Of a stretch of DNA of 64,000 nucleotides, positions 52,424 to 61,405 are shown piece after piece. A program made the translations under genes and the position numbers. The notes under the pieces were generated by a model, which worked only from the letters and a program-made list of their open reading frames with translations, did no database searches and was not told where the DNA came from. This DNA comes from Clostridiales bacterium (GTDB taxonomy: Bacteria > Bacillota > Clostridia > Christensenellales > Aristaeellaceae). Each line of letters starts with the position of its first letter. The first letter of the stretch is position 1. The DNA lies in assembly GCA_015056315.1 (NCBI GenBank), contig SVGN01000009.1:22012-86011 (forward strand), read 5' to 3'.

Positions 52424-54714
52424 GGCATAGTCTCCTTTTCGGGTGTGGGATGCAGGATGGGGCCGGTGCAAAGCTGCCAGTGCTCCGGCAGCAGGGAACG
52501 GTAAGCGGGCTGGCGGTACCGGTCATCCACAAGGATGAGCACGCCGGTGTCGCTTTCGGAACGGATGATGCGCCCGCCTGCCTGCATGATCTTCTGCATG
52601 CCCGGTATGCGGCAGGCGTAGTGGAAGCCATCGCCGAAAAGCTGCCCGTAGCGCTCCTGTACACAAGCCAGCTTCTGGGAGGGCGTAGGCAGCCCTACAC
52701 CCACCACCATGGCACCGATCAGCTTTTCGCCCGGCAGATCGATGCCCTCGCTGAACAGGCCGCCCAAAACGCACAGGGCAAGGTGGGGCGTACCATCGCC
52801 GGAGAACAGGCGGAAGAATACCTCCCTGTCCTCCTCGTCCATTTGCGGCTCCTGCACCCAAAGGGGCGGCAGGAGCGCTTCATCCAGCTGCAGGCGTATA
52901 AGGCGCAGGTATGCATAGCTGGGGAAAAACACGATATAGTTGCCTTCTTTGCTCCCTGCCATCTCGGTAATGAGGGCGGCAATATCTGCGGCGGTATCCG
53001 CTCGCTGGTGGTAGCGGGTGGAAAGGCTCTTTACATAGACCCGCAGGTTCTCCGGCGGGAAGGGAGAGGGCAGCGCAAAGCAGGCATCCTCCTCGGTGCC
53101 GCCCAAGAGCTGCTTCATGCTGCCAAGGGGCGAGAGGGTCGCGGAGAAGAATACAGCGCCCTGCTGCCGCCCGGTGATCCGTGCGATCTCCTCCCCGGGG
53201 GAAAGGCAATACAGGCATACGGTGCGCTCTTTGCCGTGGGCAGACCAGAGGATGGCGTAATCCTCCCCGTCTGCCCGCTGGGCGGCATAGAGAAAGGGCA
53301 TGCACACCCGAAGGATGGCGAACAGCTCCTGTATGGGCAATGCGGTGCGCAATGATAAAAGCTGCGTTGCTTCGGCCTGCACCTGTTCTACCAGAGAGAC
53401 GAGCTCTCCCGGCAGAGAGGGCTCCCGCCATTCTTCGATCTCGCAGTTCGGGCCCACTGCACACAGCCCATTCAGCAGCCCGGACAGCGCTTTGTAGTAA
53501 GCGTGCTTTCTGCCCAGCGCCTTGCCAACGGCTTTCCTGTGCTCCCGGAAGATGCGGCTGTCCAGCTCGCCGGTCAGGGATTCCCGCACCCGGTCTATGG
53601 TGTGGTGAGCTTCGTCGATCAGCAGGGTCATATCCCGACGCTCCCGGAAGAGACGCTTCAATTGGGCGAAGGGGTCGAAGGCATAGTTCAGATCCATCAG
53701 GGTCACATCGGCCAGCTCTGTCAGGCTCAGAGCAAGCTCAAAGGGGCACAGACAGTGCCTCTCCGAGGCTGCGAGGATCACCTCGTCCGTCCAGAGACCA
53801 CCGGCTGCCAGCAGCTCTTCGATGGCAGCTTTCTCCCGCAGGTAATGCCCTGCCGCCCGTGGGCAATCCTCCGGGTGGCAGCGGGCAGGGGTAGGGCAGA
53901 GCTTCTCCTTGGCGGTAAGCACAGAGATGCGGGCATGCATGCCGGCCTGCTGCATCAGCCGGAGGGCCTCCAGCGGGCTCTGCCGTGCGGTGTTACGCGC
54001 AGTCAGGTACAGGATGCGCCCGGTCTTGCCCTCGCCCAAAGCCTTCAGCGCCGGGAACAGCACCGCAGCGCTTTTGCCGGTGCCGGTGGGCAGGCTGGCA
54101 AACAAACGCTTTCTGCGGCAGATGGCGGTATAGACCTGTCTGGCCAGCTCCCTTTGACCGCTGCGGTAAGCAGGATAGGGGAAAGCCATCTCCCGAAGCG
54201 AGGTATTTCGTTTCTCCTTGTGCGCAGCCTCACGACGGGCAAAGCAAAGATAGCTGTTCAGCCATGCTTCTGTCTGGGCTACCGCATCGCCTGCGGTCAA
54301 TCGTTCGCTGAAGCTGCACAACAGACCACCGTCTGCCGCCACATAGCTGATGACGATCTCCACCTGCTCACAGGGCTTATCCAGCGCCACCATGGCGGCG
54401 TAGCACACCGCCTGCGCCCGGTGCTCCGGCCAGGGGGCATCCGGCACGGTGCGGCAATGCTTCATTTCTTCGATGAGGGGGCATTCCCCGTCGGTATAGG
54501 CATCCATGCGCCCGAACAGCTCGATGGGGCAACCGTCCGGTTCGAAGGTATGGGAAAGGCTCTTTTCGATCTCGCCCTCCCGCTGCTTCTGGGCAGCACG
54601 GTGCGCTGCGCTGCCAAGGAGCATATCCCCCAGCGTGCCGCCGGGCGTGATATCCACAGGCGGAAAACAGAAGGCCACCAGCTCGCGGACAGAAATGCGG
54701 AATGCTTTCTCCAC
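52420..54714 (-). CDS. PD-(D/E)XK nuclease fused to an XPD/DinG-type iron-sulfur helicase
   Basis: A 764-residue DNA-processing protein. Residues 1-160 match a RecB/Cas4-like nuclease: H38, D71 in LFGRMDAYTDG, and E83-x-K85 in IEEMKHC. Then a superfamily 2 helicase: Walker A LPTGTGKS (208-215), an iron-sulfur domain with C273, C279, C284 and C321 or C323, DEAH (367-370), FFSATLSPLGS and a C-terminal QAGGRIIRSESD (motif VI). It should resect or unwind 5' DNA ends. The start is GTG 54714 with AAAGGAGG eight bases upstream. It shares a transcript with YugP and TraB proteins. Confidence 0.87.
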   Translation of the reverse strand: MEKAFRISVRELVAFCFPPVDITPGGTLGDMLLGSAAHRAAQKQREGEIEKSLSHTFEPDGCPIELFGRMDAYTDGECPLIEEMKHCRTVPDAPWPEHRAQAVCYAAMVALDKPCEQVEIVISYVAADGGLLCSFSERLTAGDAVAQTEAWLNSYLCFARREAAHKEKRNTSLREMAFPYPAYRSGQRELARQVYTAICRRKRLFASLPTGTGKSAAVLFPALKALGEGKTGRILYLTARNTARQSPLEALRLMQQAGMHARISVLTAKEKLCPTPARCHPEDCPRAAGHYLREKAAIEELLAAGGLWTDEVILAASERHCLCPFELALSLTELADVTLMDLNYAFDPFAQLKRLFRERRDMTLLIDEAHHTIDRVRESLTGELDSRIFREHRKAVGKALGRKHAYYKALSGLLNGLCAVGPNCEIEEWREPSLPGELVSLVEQVQAEATQLLSLRTALPIQELFAILRVCMPFLYAAQRADGEDYAILWSAHGKERTVCLYCLSPGEEIARITGRQQGAVFFSATLSPLGSMKQLLGGTEEDACFALPSPFPPENLRVYVKSLSTRYHQRADTAADIAALITEMAGSKEGNYIVFFPSYAYLRLIRLQLDEALLPPLWVQEPQMDEEDREVFFRLFSGDGTPHLALCVLGGLFSEGIDLPGEKLIGAMVVGVGLPTPSQKLACVQERYGQLFGDGFHYACRIPGMQKIMQAGGRIIRSESDTGVLILVDDRYRQPAYRSLLPEHWQLCTGPILHPTPEKETMP

Positions 54715-54745
54715 GGTGGCGGCCTCCTTTCTTCGGGGCTTGTCT

Positions 54746-55432
54746 TTAGTCGTCTCTGTTGGAACGGGCGATCAGCAGCAGGCGCAGCAGCTGCAGCAGG
54801 CTGGATACCACCGCTGCCACATAGGTCATGGCGGCGGCGTTCAGCACCTTGCGGGCCCCTTCCAGCTCTTCGCTGCTCAGGTAGCCGCCCTGCCGAAGCA
54901 TGGTCACCGCCCGCTTACTGGCATCGAACTCTACCGGCAGTGTGATGAGCGAAAACACCAGCGACAGCGCAAAGCACAGGATGCCGATATTCATCAGCGG
55001 TTCCCAGCTGAAGAGGATGCCAGCCATAAAGATGGGGAAATACAGGCTGCTGCCGATGTTCACCACCGGTACGATGGCGGTGCGCAGCTTCAGCGGCAGG
55101 TAACCGTCGTGCTGCTGCATGGCATGGCCGCATTCGTGGGCAGCTACGCCGATGGCAGCGATGCTGGTATTGCCGTACACGCTCTGGCTCAGGCGCAGGG
55201 TGTTGCCGGATGGGTCGTAGTGGTCGGTCAGGGAGCCGTGGGTAGAGGTGATGGTCACGTTGCGGTTGCCGCTTTCGTCCAGAAGGCGGCGGGAGACATC
55301 CTCCGCCGTAAGGCCCCGTTGGCTGCGGATGCGGCTGTATTCCGCAAAAGAGGATTTGACACGGAACTGCGCCCACAAGCCCAGCAAAAGACCGGGCAGC
55401 GCCAAAAGCATCGTCCAATCGAAATAGAACAA
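54746..55432 (-). CDS. yugP: YugP-like zinc metallopeptidase
   Basis: A 228-residue membrane protein with the zinc site AAHECGHAMQQ (HExxH) and LPVEFDASKRA, the family's third-ligand region. Hydrophobic segments flank it at the start, middle and end. YugP proteins are of unknown substrate. The start is TTG 55432 with GGAGGAG at the right distance; no ATG is suitable. First gene of the YugP-helicase-TraB operon. Confidence 0.87.
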   Translation of the reverse strand: MFYFDWTMLLALPGLLLGLWAQFRVKSSFAEYSRIRSQRGLTAEDVSRRLLDESGNRNVTITSTHGSLTDHYDPSGNTLRLSQSVYGNTSIAAIGVAAHECGHAMQQHDGYLPLKLRTAIVPVVNIGSSLYFPIFMAGILFSWEPLMNIGILCFALSLVFSLITLPVEFDASKRAVTMLRQGGYLSSEELEGARKVLNAAAMTYVAAVVSSLLQLLRLLLIARSNRDD

Positions 55433-55610
55433 GCGATCTCCTCCTGTTTTCTGTCGGGTGCGGGAGCAAAGGCTGCTCCTGCTTCTTCTATCATACTCGG
55501 TTTTGTGTGGGGTACAACAGGTAATGTTTGAAGTGTCGCCAAAGCTGCCTCAGCTGTGCGGATGTATGCTTTCCCAGCCATCCGGGCATACTGTGCGCCG
55601 GAGGGATGCT

Positions 55611-56243
55611 ATGAAGCGTTTGGAACGGATCCGGCTCAAAAGCCGTTCATGGGAGGCGTGGCTGCTGCTGGCTTTCTGTGCAGTGCTGTTTCTGCTCGCC
55701 CTGCTTCTGCCATTGAGGGCGAGCGGGCTCACGCAGGAGGAAAACAGGCTCATGCAGGCCTGGCGCAAGGGAGAGGTGATCCGCCTGCACATTCTGGCGG
55801 AGGATAACAGCGCCAAAGCGCAGGCCATCAAACTGGCGGTGCGGGATGCGGTTCTGGAAGCCTACGGCGATCTGCTCGGCACCGCTGCGGCAGCCTCTCA
55901 CGAGGAGGCGTATGCCTTGCTTCTGGAAAAGCAGGAAGAGATCCTTTCGGTGGCAGAGGCAAAGGCGAGTGCCTGCGGCTTTGAGGGGAGCGTGACAGCC
56001 GAGGTCGGTTGGCTGCATCTGCCGCAGAAGCAGTATGGGCAGGTGCTGTTGCCGGAGGGGGAGTACCGGGCGCTGCGCATCACCCTTGGCAGGGGCGAGG
56101 GGCAGAACTGGTGGTGCATCCTGTTTCCTGAGTTATGCCTTGCATTGGCCGGGCAGGAAACGGCAGGGCCTCCGGCGGAGCCTGAAAGGTGGGCATGGCA
56201 CAGCCTGCGCATCCTTTCCTGCTGGCCTGTGGCAGCACCGTAG
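55611..56243 (+). CDS. spoIIR: Stage II sporulation protein R
   Basis: A 210-residue secreted signalling protein that, in the forespore, triggers SpoIIGA to activate sigma-E in the mother cell. It has a membrane or signal segment (WLLLAFCAVLFLLALLLPL) and the family blocks VIRLHILAEDNSAKAQAIKL, VRDAVLEAYG and YRALRITLGRGEGQNWWCIL with FPELCLA. Length fits. ATG 55611 follows GGAGGG. Its presence implies a spore-forming lineage, though the window cannot show that the organism still sporulates. Confidence 0.92.
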   Translation: MKRLERIRLKSRSWEAWLLLAFCAVLFLLALLLPLRASGLTQEENRLMQAWRKGEVIRLHILAEDNSAKAQAIKLAVRDAVLEAYGDLLGTAAAASHEEAYALLLEKQEEILSVAEAKASACGFEGSVTAEVGWLHLPQKQYGQVLLPEGEYRALRITLGRGEGQNWWCILFPELCLALAGQETAGPPAEPERWAWHSLRILSCWPVAAP

Positions 56244-56245
56244 CT

Positions 56246-58213
56246 TTACGGCTTTTCCACCGGCAGATGCATGTAGCTGTCTGCCTCGTCCCAATTGACA
56301 TAGAAGCCGGCCCCATGGGAGCAGAAAACGCTGCCCGTGGGGTTTTGCACGTCTGCACCGCAGTTGTAGGCCAGCTTTTGGATCACATCCTCCTGGTCGT
56401 GGCAGAGATCGTAGCCGTCGGGCTGGAACAGGATGCTGCCCTTGCCGTGGCTGTAGGCCCGCACTTGAGTGGGATAATCGAGAAATGCGCTTACCGGGCC
56501 CCTGCCGCTGAGCCGTACGGTCTCGCCCTGCAGATCGGGAGCCTCATGGCTGCCGTGGCGGGAGAGGATGTCGGTCATGGCTCTGCCCAGATGCTCGGCG
56601 GGCAGGATCAGGTCGAAGCGGTAGAAGGGCTCCAGCAGGATGCACTGCCCCTTCATGAGCCCCTGCCGGATGGCCCGATAGGTGGATTCGCGGAAGTCGC
56701 CGCCTTCGGTGTGCTTCAGGTGAGCGCGGCCCGAAAGCAGCTCCACATGCACATCGGTCAGCGGGGAGCCGGTCAGCACGCCGGGGTGCACCCGCTCGAA
56801 TACATGGCTGCGGATCAGCGATTGGAAGGAGATGGGCAGATCATCCACATGGCAGCGGCTCTCAAAGGTGATGCCCGCACCCCGCTTACCGGGGCTCAGG
56901 CGCAGATGGGCCTCCGCGTAGTGGCGCAGCGGCTCGTAGTGCCCGCAGCCCACCACCGGGGCAGCAAGGGTCTCTTTGTAGAGCACCTGCGGCGGCAGCA
57001 GCGTGACCGCCATCCCGTAGCGGTCACTGAGCAACTGGGTGAGCACCTCCATCTGCACCTCGCCCATCACCTGTACGAGAGAAACGCCGTGGGCAGCATC
57101 CCACTGCACATTCAAGGCGGGGTCTTCATCCTCCAGGATGCGCAGCTTCTCCAGAAGCTGGCTGGGCGATACGCCCTTGGGCGGCTGCACCTGCACCGCC
57201 AGCACCGGCTGGAAGCGGCGCAGCAGAGCACTGTTTTCTGCATCCAGCGTATCGCCGGAGATCAGGTCGCCGCAGCGGGGCACGGAAAGACCGGTAACGC
57301 CTACCGCATCGCCGGGCAGGGCTTCTTCGGCGGTGGTGAAGCTGCTGCCCCGGTAGCGGCGTATCTGGTGTACCTTTTCGATGGTATCTTCAAAGCGGAA
57401 AGCATCTCGCGGCTTCAGCCTGCCGCTGAGCAGCCGCAGGTAGGCAACACGCTCGCCGCTCTGGTCGTAGCGCACCTGATAGACCCTTGCCCGGAAGGGC
57501 GCGTTGGGATCGAAGGTGCTTTGCTTCTCATCCAGACCTTCGGCGGTAAGGGAGAGCACCTCCAGCAGCTGATCGATGCCAACGCCCGAAAGCGCTGCGC
57601 CCATCAGCACAGGCACCGCCTGCCCGGTGAGCGCGCGGAGGGATGCCCATGCGGCCTCATCGGTCATGCTGCCTTCCAGATAGCTTTCCAGAAAGGCATC
57701 GTCCAGCACTGCCAGCTGCTCCGGGTCGGGGCTGCCGTTTTCGATGAGCACGATCTGCTCTGTGAGCCTTCTGCGGATCTGGGCAAGGATACGCTCCCGG
57801 TCGAAGCTGACCAGATCGGTCTTGTTGAGAAAAATGATCACCGGCAGGCCGTGATCCACCGCCAGCAGCCGGTACAGTGCCTCGGTGTGGGCATCCAGCT
57901 CGGAGCTGCCGTCGATCACCAGCACCGCCATATCCAACGCAGGCAGCACTCGCTCGGCCTCGGTGGCGAAGTCGATATGGCCGGGGGTATCGATCAGGGT
58001 ATAGCTGCGCCCGTTGTGAGTGAGCCACGCCTGGTTGGAAAACACCGTGATGCCGCGATCCCGCTCAATGGCATCGGTATCCAGTGCGGTGTTGCCGTGA
58101 TCCACTCGCCCGGCGGCACGCAAAGCGCCCGTCCGGAACAGCACCTGCTCGGACAGGGTGGTCTTGCCCGCATCTACATGGGCCAGGATACCGAAGGTAC
58201 GGGGCGTTGCCAT
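56246..58213 (-). CDS. Tet(M)-like translation GTPase
   Basis: A 655-residue EF-G/Tet(M)-related GTPase: G1 AHVDAGKTTLSEQ, G2 RDRGITV, G3 LIDTPGHIDF, G4 FLNKTDLV, then EF-G domains II-V. It is the size of ribosomal protection proteins (about 640). The domain IV loops that dislodge tetracycline cannot be judged by eye, and clostridial chromosomes often carry such paralogues without resistance. It is cotranscribed behind rlmI (12-base gap, AAGGAGG) rather than on a mobile element, which argues for a native ribosome-maintenance role. Confidence 0.85.
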   Translation of the reverse strand: MATPRTFGILAHVDAGKTTLSEQVLFRTGALRAAGRVDHGNTALDTDAIERDRGITVFSNQAWLTHNGRSYTLIDTPGHIDFATEAERVLPALDMAVLVIDGSSELDAHTEALYRLLAVDHGLPVIIFLNKTDLVSFDRERILAQIRRRLTEQIVLIENGSPDPEQLAVLDDAFLESYLEGSMTDEAAWASLRALTGQAVPVLMGAALSGVGIDQLLEVLSLTAEGLDEKQSTFDPNAPFRARVYQVRYDQSGERVAYLRLLSGRLKPRDAFRFEDTIEKVHQIRRYRGSSFTTAEEALPGDAVGVTGLSVPRCGDLISGDTLDAENSALLRRFQPVLAVQVQPPKGVSPSQLLEKLRILEDEDPALNVQWDAAHGVSLVQVMGEVQMEVLTQLLSDRYGMAVTLLPPQVLYKETLAAPVVGCGHYEPLRHYAEAHLRLSPGKRGAGITFESRCHVDDLPISFQSLIRSHVFERVHPGVLTGSPLTDVHVELLSGRAHLKHTEGGDFRESTYRAIRQGLMKGQCILLEPFYRFDLILPAEHLGRAMTDILSRHGSHEAPDLQGETVRLSGRGPVSAFLDYPTQVRAYSHGKGSILFQPDGYDLCHDQEDVIQKLAYNCGADVQNPTGSVFCSHGAGFYVNWDEADSYMHLPVEKP

Positions 58214-58225
58214 GGGTCTGCCTCC

Positions 58226-59398
58226 TTATTTGAACACCTGGAAAATTGCGCACTTGAGGTATTCGGTCTCCGGCGAGGAGAACAGGATGGGGTGATCCTT
58301 GCCCTGGGTGCGCCATTCCACCTGACGGAGCTGCACACGGGCATCCTTCTGGGCATCCAGCAGCATCTGGTGGAACAAAGCCGGGGTAACGTGCTGGCTG
58401 CAGCTGCAGGTGACCAGATAGCCGCCATCTCTGACCAGCTTCATGCCCCGCAGGTTGATCTCCTTGTAGCCGCGCAGCGCACCCTCCACGGCAGAACGGG
58501 TCTTGGTAAAGGCAGGCGGGTCGAGGATGACCACATCGAACTGCTCCTTGTTTTCCTGAGCGGTGCGCAGGTAATCGAAGGCATTGGCGCATTCGAAGCG
58601 TACCCGATCCTCAAGGCCGTTCAGCCGGGCGTTTTCGGTGGCGCAATCGCAGGCATACTGGCTGATGTCCACACCGATCACCTCTTTGGCACCGTAGTGC
58701 CCGGCGTGCAGCGCAAAGCTGCCGGTATGGGTAAAGCAATCCAGCACGCGCATATCCTTTACAAAGGGAGCGATGGCGGCACGGTTCTCCTTCTGATCCA
58801 GGAAGAAGCCGGTCTTCTGGCCTTCCTTTACATCCACCAGGAAGCGCACACCGTTCTCCTGCATCTCCACCAGATCGGGCACTTCGCCGTAGAGCAGGCC
58901 GGTCTGCTGCTCAAGGCCTTCCAGTTCACGCACGGGCACATCGTTGCGCTCGTAGATGCCCCGGGGGTGGAGCTCCTCCACCAGCGCATCCACGATATCC
59001 TGCTTGAAGCGCTCCATGCCCAGGCAGAGCACCTGCAGAACGATCACGTCGCCGAAGCTGTCGGCGATCACGGCGGGCAGACCGTCGCTCTCAGCAAAAA
59101 GGAGGCGGCAGCTGCGCAGGTCTGCAAAGCGGCGGCGGTAGTCGATGGCGCGCTTTACCTTGTTTTTAATGAATGCGGAATTGATACTCTCATCCCGGCG
59201 GCTGAGCATGCGCAGGCTGATCTGGGAGCGGCTGTTGTAGATGGCCATGCCCAGAAACTTGTGGCGGTTGGAAAGCACGCGCACCACGCCGCCATCGGCA
59301 TGGTCGCCCTCCACCTTTTCGATATCGCTGCGGAAGATCCACGGGTGCCCGCCCAGAACTCGCTGTTCCTTGTTTTTATTCAGATATACATTGGCCAT
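58226..59398 (-). CDS. rlmI: 23S rRNA methyltransferase RlmI-like (class I SAM)
   Basis: A 390-residue rRNA (cytosine-C5) methyltransferase of the RlmI/YccW type. An N-terminal PUA domain (LGGHPWIFRSDIEKVEG, LSNRHKFLGMAIYN) precedes the EEHEA-like fold and the SAM domain: KTGFFLDQKENR, VLDCFTHTGSFALHAG (motif I), VILDPPAFTKTRS (motif IV) and LVTCSCSQHV (motif VI with the catalytic cysteine). The length equals E. coli RlmI. The start is ATG 59398, ten bases after AAGGAGG. Confidence 0.92.
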   Translation of the reverse strand: MANVYLNKNKEQRVLGGHPWIFRSDIEKVEGDHADGGVVRVLSNRHKFLGMAIYNSRSQISLRMLSRRDESINSAFIKNKVKRAIDYRRRFADLRSCRLLFAESDGLPAVIADSFGDVIVLQVLCLGMERFKQDIVDALVEELHPRGIYERNDVPVRELEGLEQQTGLLYGEVPDLVEMQENGVRFLVDVKEGQKTGFFLDQKENRAAIAPFVKDMRVLDCFTHTGSFALHAGHYGAKEVIGVDISQYACDCATENARLNGLEDRVRFECANAFDYLRTAQENKEQFDVVILDPPAFTKTRSAVEGALRGYKEINLRGMKLVRDGGYLVTCSCSQHVTPALFHQMLLDAQKDARVQLRQVEWRTQGKDHPILFSSPETEYLKCAIFQVFK

Positions 59399-59435
59399 GG
59401 GGTGGTTGCCTCCTTGGGTGCAAAAAATCGGTTCC

Positions 59436-59464
59436 ATTATACCACAGCAGAGGCTGCCCGGTAA
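59436..59464 (-). promoter_or_regulatory. Promoter of rlmI and the Tet(M)-like gene
   Basis: Minus strand: TATAAT (59436-59441) with extended TGG, and a weak TTACCG (59459-59464) at 17 bases. Confidence 0.6.
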
Positions 59465-59488
59465 ATATTCTGCTGCGGCTCCGGTGCA

Positions 59489-59517
59489 TTGCGGCGTTTG
59501 CAAAGCTGTGTTACACT
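59489..59517 (+). promoter_or_regulatory. Promoter of the PflA-like radical SAM gene
   Basis: TTGCGG (59489-59494), 17 bases, TACACT (59512-59517) with extended TGT. Confidence 0.6.
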
Positions 59518-59556
59518 ACTTTGTGATCATCTCCCGCCGGAAAGGAAGCCGCCCGT

Positions 59557-60453
59557 ATGGAACTTTGCAACCTTTGCCCCCGCCGCTGCAACGCACCCCG
59601 CACCACCGAGACCGGTGAGGGCTTTTGCCGTATGGGCACGCTGCCCCTCGTCTCCCGCGCTGCCCCCCATTATTGGGAGGAACCCTGCATCAGCGGCACA
59701 AAGGGCAGCGGTACGGTGTTCTTCAGCGGCTGCAGCCTTGGGTGCGTGTTCTGCCAGAACGAGCCCATCAGCCACCGGCGCAACGGCGTGATGCTCACGC
59801 CAAAACAGCTTGCCTCACTGTTTGAAAGGGTGGAGGCGCTGGGGGTGCATAACATCAATCTGGTGAGCCCCACTCATTTTGCTCCGGCCATCCTGGAGGC
59901 GCTGGCCATTCGCAAGCCTGCAATCCCTGTGGTGTGGAACACCAGCGGCTACGAGACCGTGGAGGTGGTGCATGCTGCCAAAGGGCTGGTGGATATCTGG
60001 CTGCCGGATATCAAGTATGCCTCCGAAAAGACAGCCGCGCAGCTGGCCGGTGCGCCGGATTACTTCGAGCGTACCAAGGAGGCGGTGCTGGCCATGTGCG
60101 AACAGACCGGCGCACCGGTGTACGATGGGGAAGGCATCCTCCGCTCCGGCGTGGTGGTCAGGCACCTGATCCTGCCGCTGAGAACGAACGAGAGCATCGC
60201 CATCCTCGATTGGGTGGCGCAGGCGCTGCCCAAGGGCACCCCGGTCAGCCTGATGCGCCAGTACACGCCCATGAACGGCGTAGCGCTGCCGGGCCTCGAC
60301 CGCAGGCTCACCGCACGGGAATATGCCAAGGTGCGTGACCATATGCTCATGCTGGCGCTGCCCGGCTACCTGCAGCAGAAGGAAGCGGCAGACAGCGCCT
60401 ATACGCCCGCATTTATGGATGAGGAAAGCCTCTGCCTTCTGGCCGGTTTGTGA
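59557..60453 (+). CDS. Radical SAM protein, PflA-like (COG1313 / PflX type)
   Basis: A 298-residue radical SAM enzyme. The cluster motif is GCSLGCVFCQN (CxxxCxxC). The N-terminus has an additional cysteine group CNLCPRRC with GFCRMG, as in the PflX/COG1313 proteins. NINLVSPTHFAPAI and WNTSGYETVE follow the usual pattern, and VSLMRQYTPM is near the end. The target protein or substrate is unknown; relatives activate glycyl radical enzymes, but none is encoded nearby. GGAAAGGA precedes the ATG. Confidence 0.88.
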   Translation: MELCNLCPRRCNAPRTTETGEGFCRMGTLPLVSRAAPHYWEEPCISGTKGSGTVFFSGCSLGCVFCQNEPISHRRNGVMLTPKQLASLFERVEALGVHNINLVSPTHFAPAILEALAIRKPAIPVVWNTSGYETVEVVHAAKGLVDIWLPDIKYASEKTAAQLAGAPDYFERTKEAVLAMCEQTGAPVYDGEGILRSGVVVRHLILPLRTNESIAILDWVAQALPKGTPVSLMRQYTPMNGVALPGLDRRLTAREYAKVRDHMLMLALPGYLQQKEAADSAYTPAFMDEESLCLLAGL

Positions 60454-60502
60454 TGCAAAAGACCCACCCGGAGGCAAAATGCAGCAATGTGGCGGGGAAA
60501 AC

Positions 60503-60525
60503 GCCGATATTTTCGGCAACTTTTT
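60503..60525 (+). terminator. Weak terminator after the radical SAM gene
   Basis: GCCGA pairs with TCGGC (60513-60517) around a 5-base loop, followed by AACTTTTTC. Confidence 0.45.
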
Positions 60526-60548
60526 CTTGTTGCCCTGCTGGAAAACGC

Positions 60549-60577
60549 TTGTATTTCACAAAATGTTGTGGTATACT
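60549..60577 (+). promoter_or_regulatory. Promoter of the rimP-nusA-infB operon
   Basis: TTGTAT (60549-60554), 17 bases, TATACT (60572-60577) with extended TGG. Confidence 0.65.
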
Positions 60578-60583
60578 TTCGGG

Positions 60584-60832
60584 TGTCCGCAGAGATGCGG
60601 GCTGTTTCTGTGAACATTTCCGCCCATAAGAAAGAAGGGTTTATCGAAAGAGTGGATATCGCCAGCTTCCATCAGTCTCCGCGCGCCTGTGTGTGCGCAG
60701 CAGTTACGCATCCCGGTATGCGCAGCTGTCTTTTGGCGACAGCCGAAGGGGTCTGAGCGGAGGCTCACGGCGGTATGGTACCACTCTTTTTGATTACCGT
60801 TTTGCTTGTGGCGTACAGCAAAGGAGCACTTT
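60584..60832 (+). promoter_or_regulatory. Long structured leader of the rimP-nusA operon
   Basis: About 250 untranslated bases between the promoter and rimP. It can form GCTGTC/GACAGC (60725-60743) and TGAGC/GCTCA hairpins, carries TGCGCAGC twice, and a TTTTT run at about 60787-60791. A 53-codon frame from ATG 60595 lacks a ribosome binding site. An RNA control element is likely, of no class I can name. Confidence 0.45.
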
Positions 60833-61375
60833 ATGGCTAAGAAAGGCAATGCGGGCAGCGCAAAGGCTGCATCCGTGCATGCAGTGGAGGAACGCGCCGC
60901 CAAGGTTGCCGACGCTCTCGACCTGGAACTGGTCGAGGTCGTTTTGCAGAAGGAAAGCCGCGGCAAGTGCCTGTGCATCTATGTAGACAAGGAGGGCGGC
61001 CTCTCTCTGGACGACTGCGAGCGCTACCACAAGCAGCTGCAGCCCCTTCTGGAGGATGTGGATTACGACTTCCTGGAGGTCTCCAGCCCCGGGCTGGATC
61101 GGCCCATCAAGACCCTGCGCGATTTCGAAAAGAACCGCGATGCGCTGGTGGAGGTAAAGCTCTTTGCTCCCCAGCAGGGCAGCAAGCTGCACCAGGGCCT
61201 GCTGCGCATGATGGACGACGATACCGTTACCATCGAAGTGGCCGGGGGCGAGAGCCTCACCTTCGGGCGCAAGACGGTAGCCATCATCAAGCCCGTCATT
61301 ATTCTGGAGGACGAAGATTTCAGCGAGGATGCTGCGCTGGACGATAGCACCTTTACCGATGTTGAGTTTGAATAA
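60833..61375 (+). CDS. rimP: Ribosome maturation factor RimP
   Basis: A 180-residue 30S-assembly factor. Features are VADALDLELVEVVLQKES, KCLCIYVDKEGGLSLDDCE, DFLEVSSPGLDRPIKTLRDF (the family signature) and the C-terminal SH3-like domain. The N-terminal ~15 residues are an extra Lys/Ala-rich stretch, and the C-terminus is very acidic. AAGGAG stands six bases before the ATG. First gene of the conserved rimP-nusA-ylxR-ylxQ-infB operon. Confidence 0.95.
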   Translation: MAKKGNAGSAKAASVHAVEERAAKVADALDLELVEVVLQKESRGKCLCIYVDKEGGLSLDDCERYHKQLQPLLEDVDYDFLEVSSPGLDRPIKTLRDFEKNRDALVEVKLFAPQQGSKLHQGLLRMMDDDTVTIEVAGGESLTFGRKTVAIIKPVIILEDEDFSEDAALDDSTFTDVEFE

Positions 61376-61405
61376 TCACCGATAAAGAAGGCAGGTAAGA
61401 GAGTT

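Noticed and set aside
56246..58213. Acquired tetracycline resistance on a mobile element
   Set aside because: No integrase, transposase or conjugation gene is nearby, and the gene is in an operon with rlmI.
56189..59464. A 1091-codon plus-strand frame opposite the Tet(M)-like and rlmI genes
   Set aside because: Antisense artefact; no ribosome binding site and no recognisable domain, while both minus-strand genes are clear.
60595..60756. A 53-codon frame in the rimP leader
   Set aside because: No ribosome binding site, no recognisable protein, and overlap with hairpin-forming sequence.
60776..60784. TGGTACCAC resembling a T-box bulge in the rimP leader
   Set aside because: The flanking AGGG and CGCG parts are missing, no specifier stem is evident, and rimP is not a typical T-box target.
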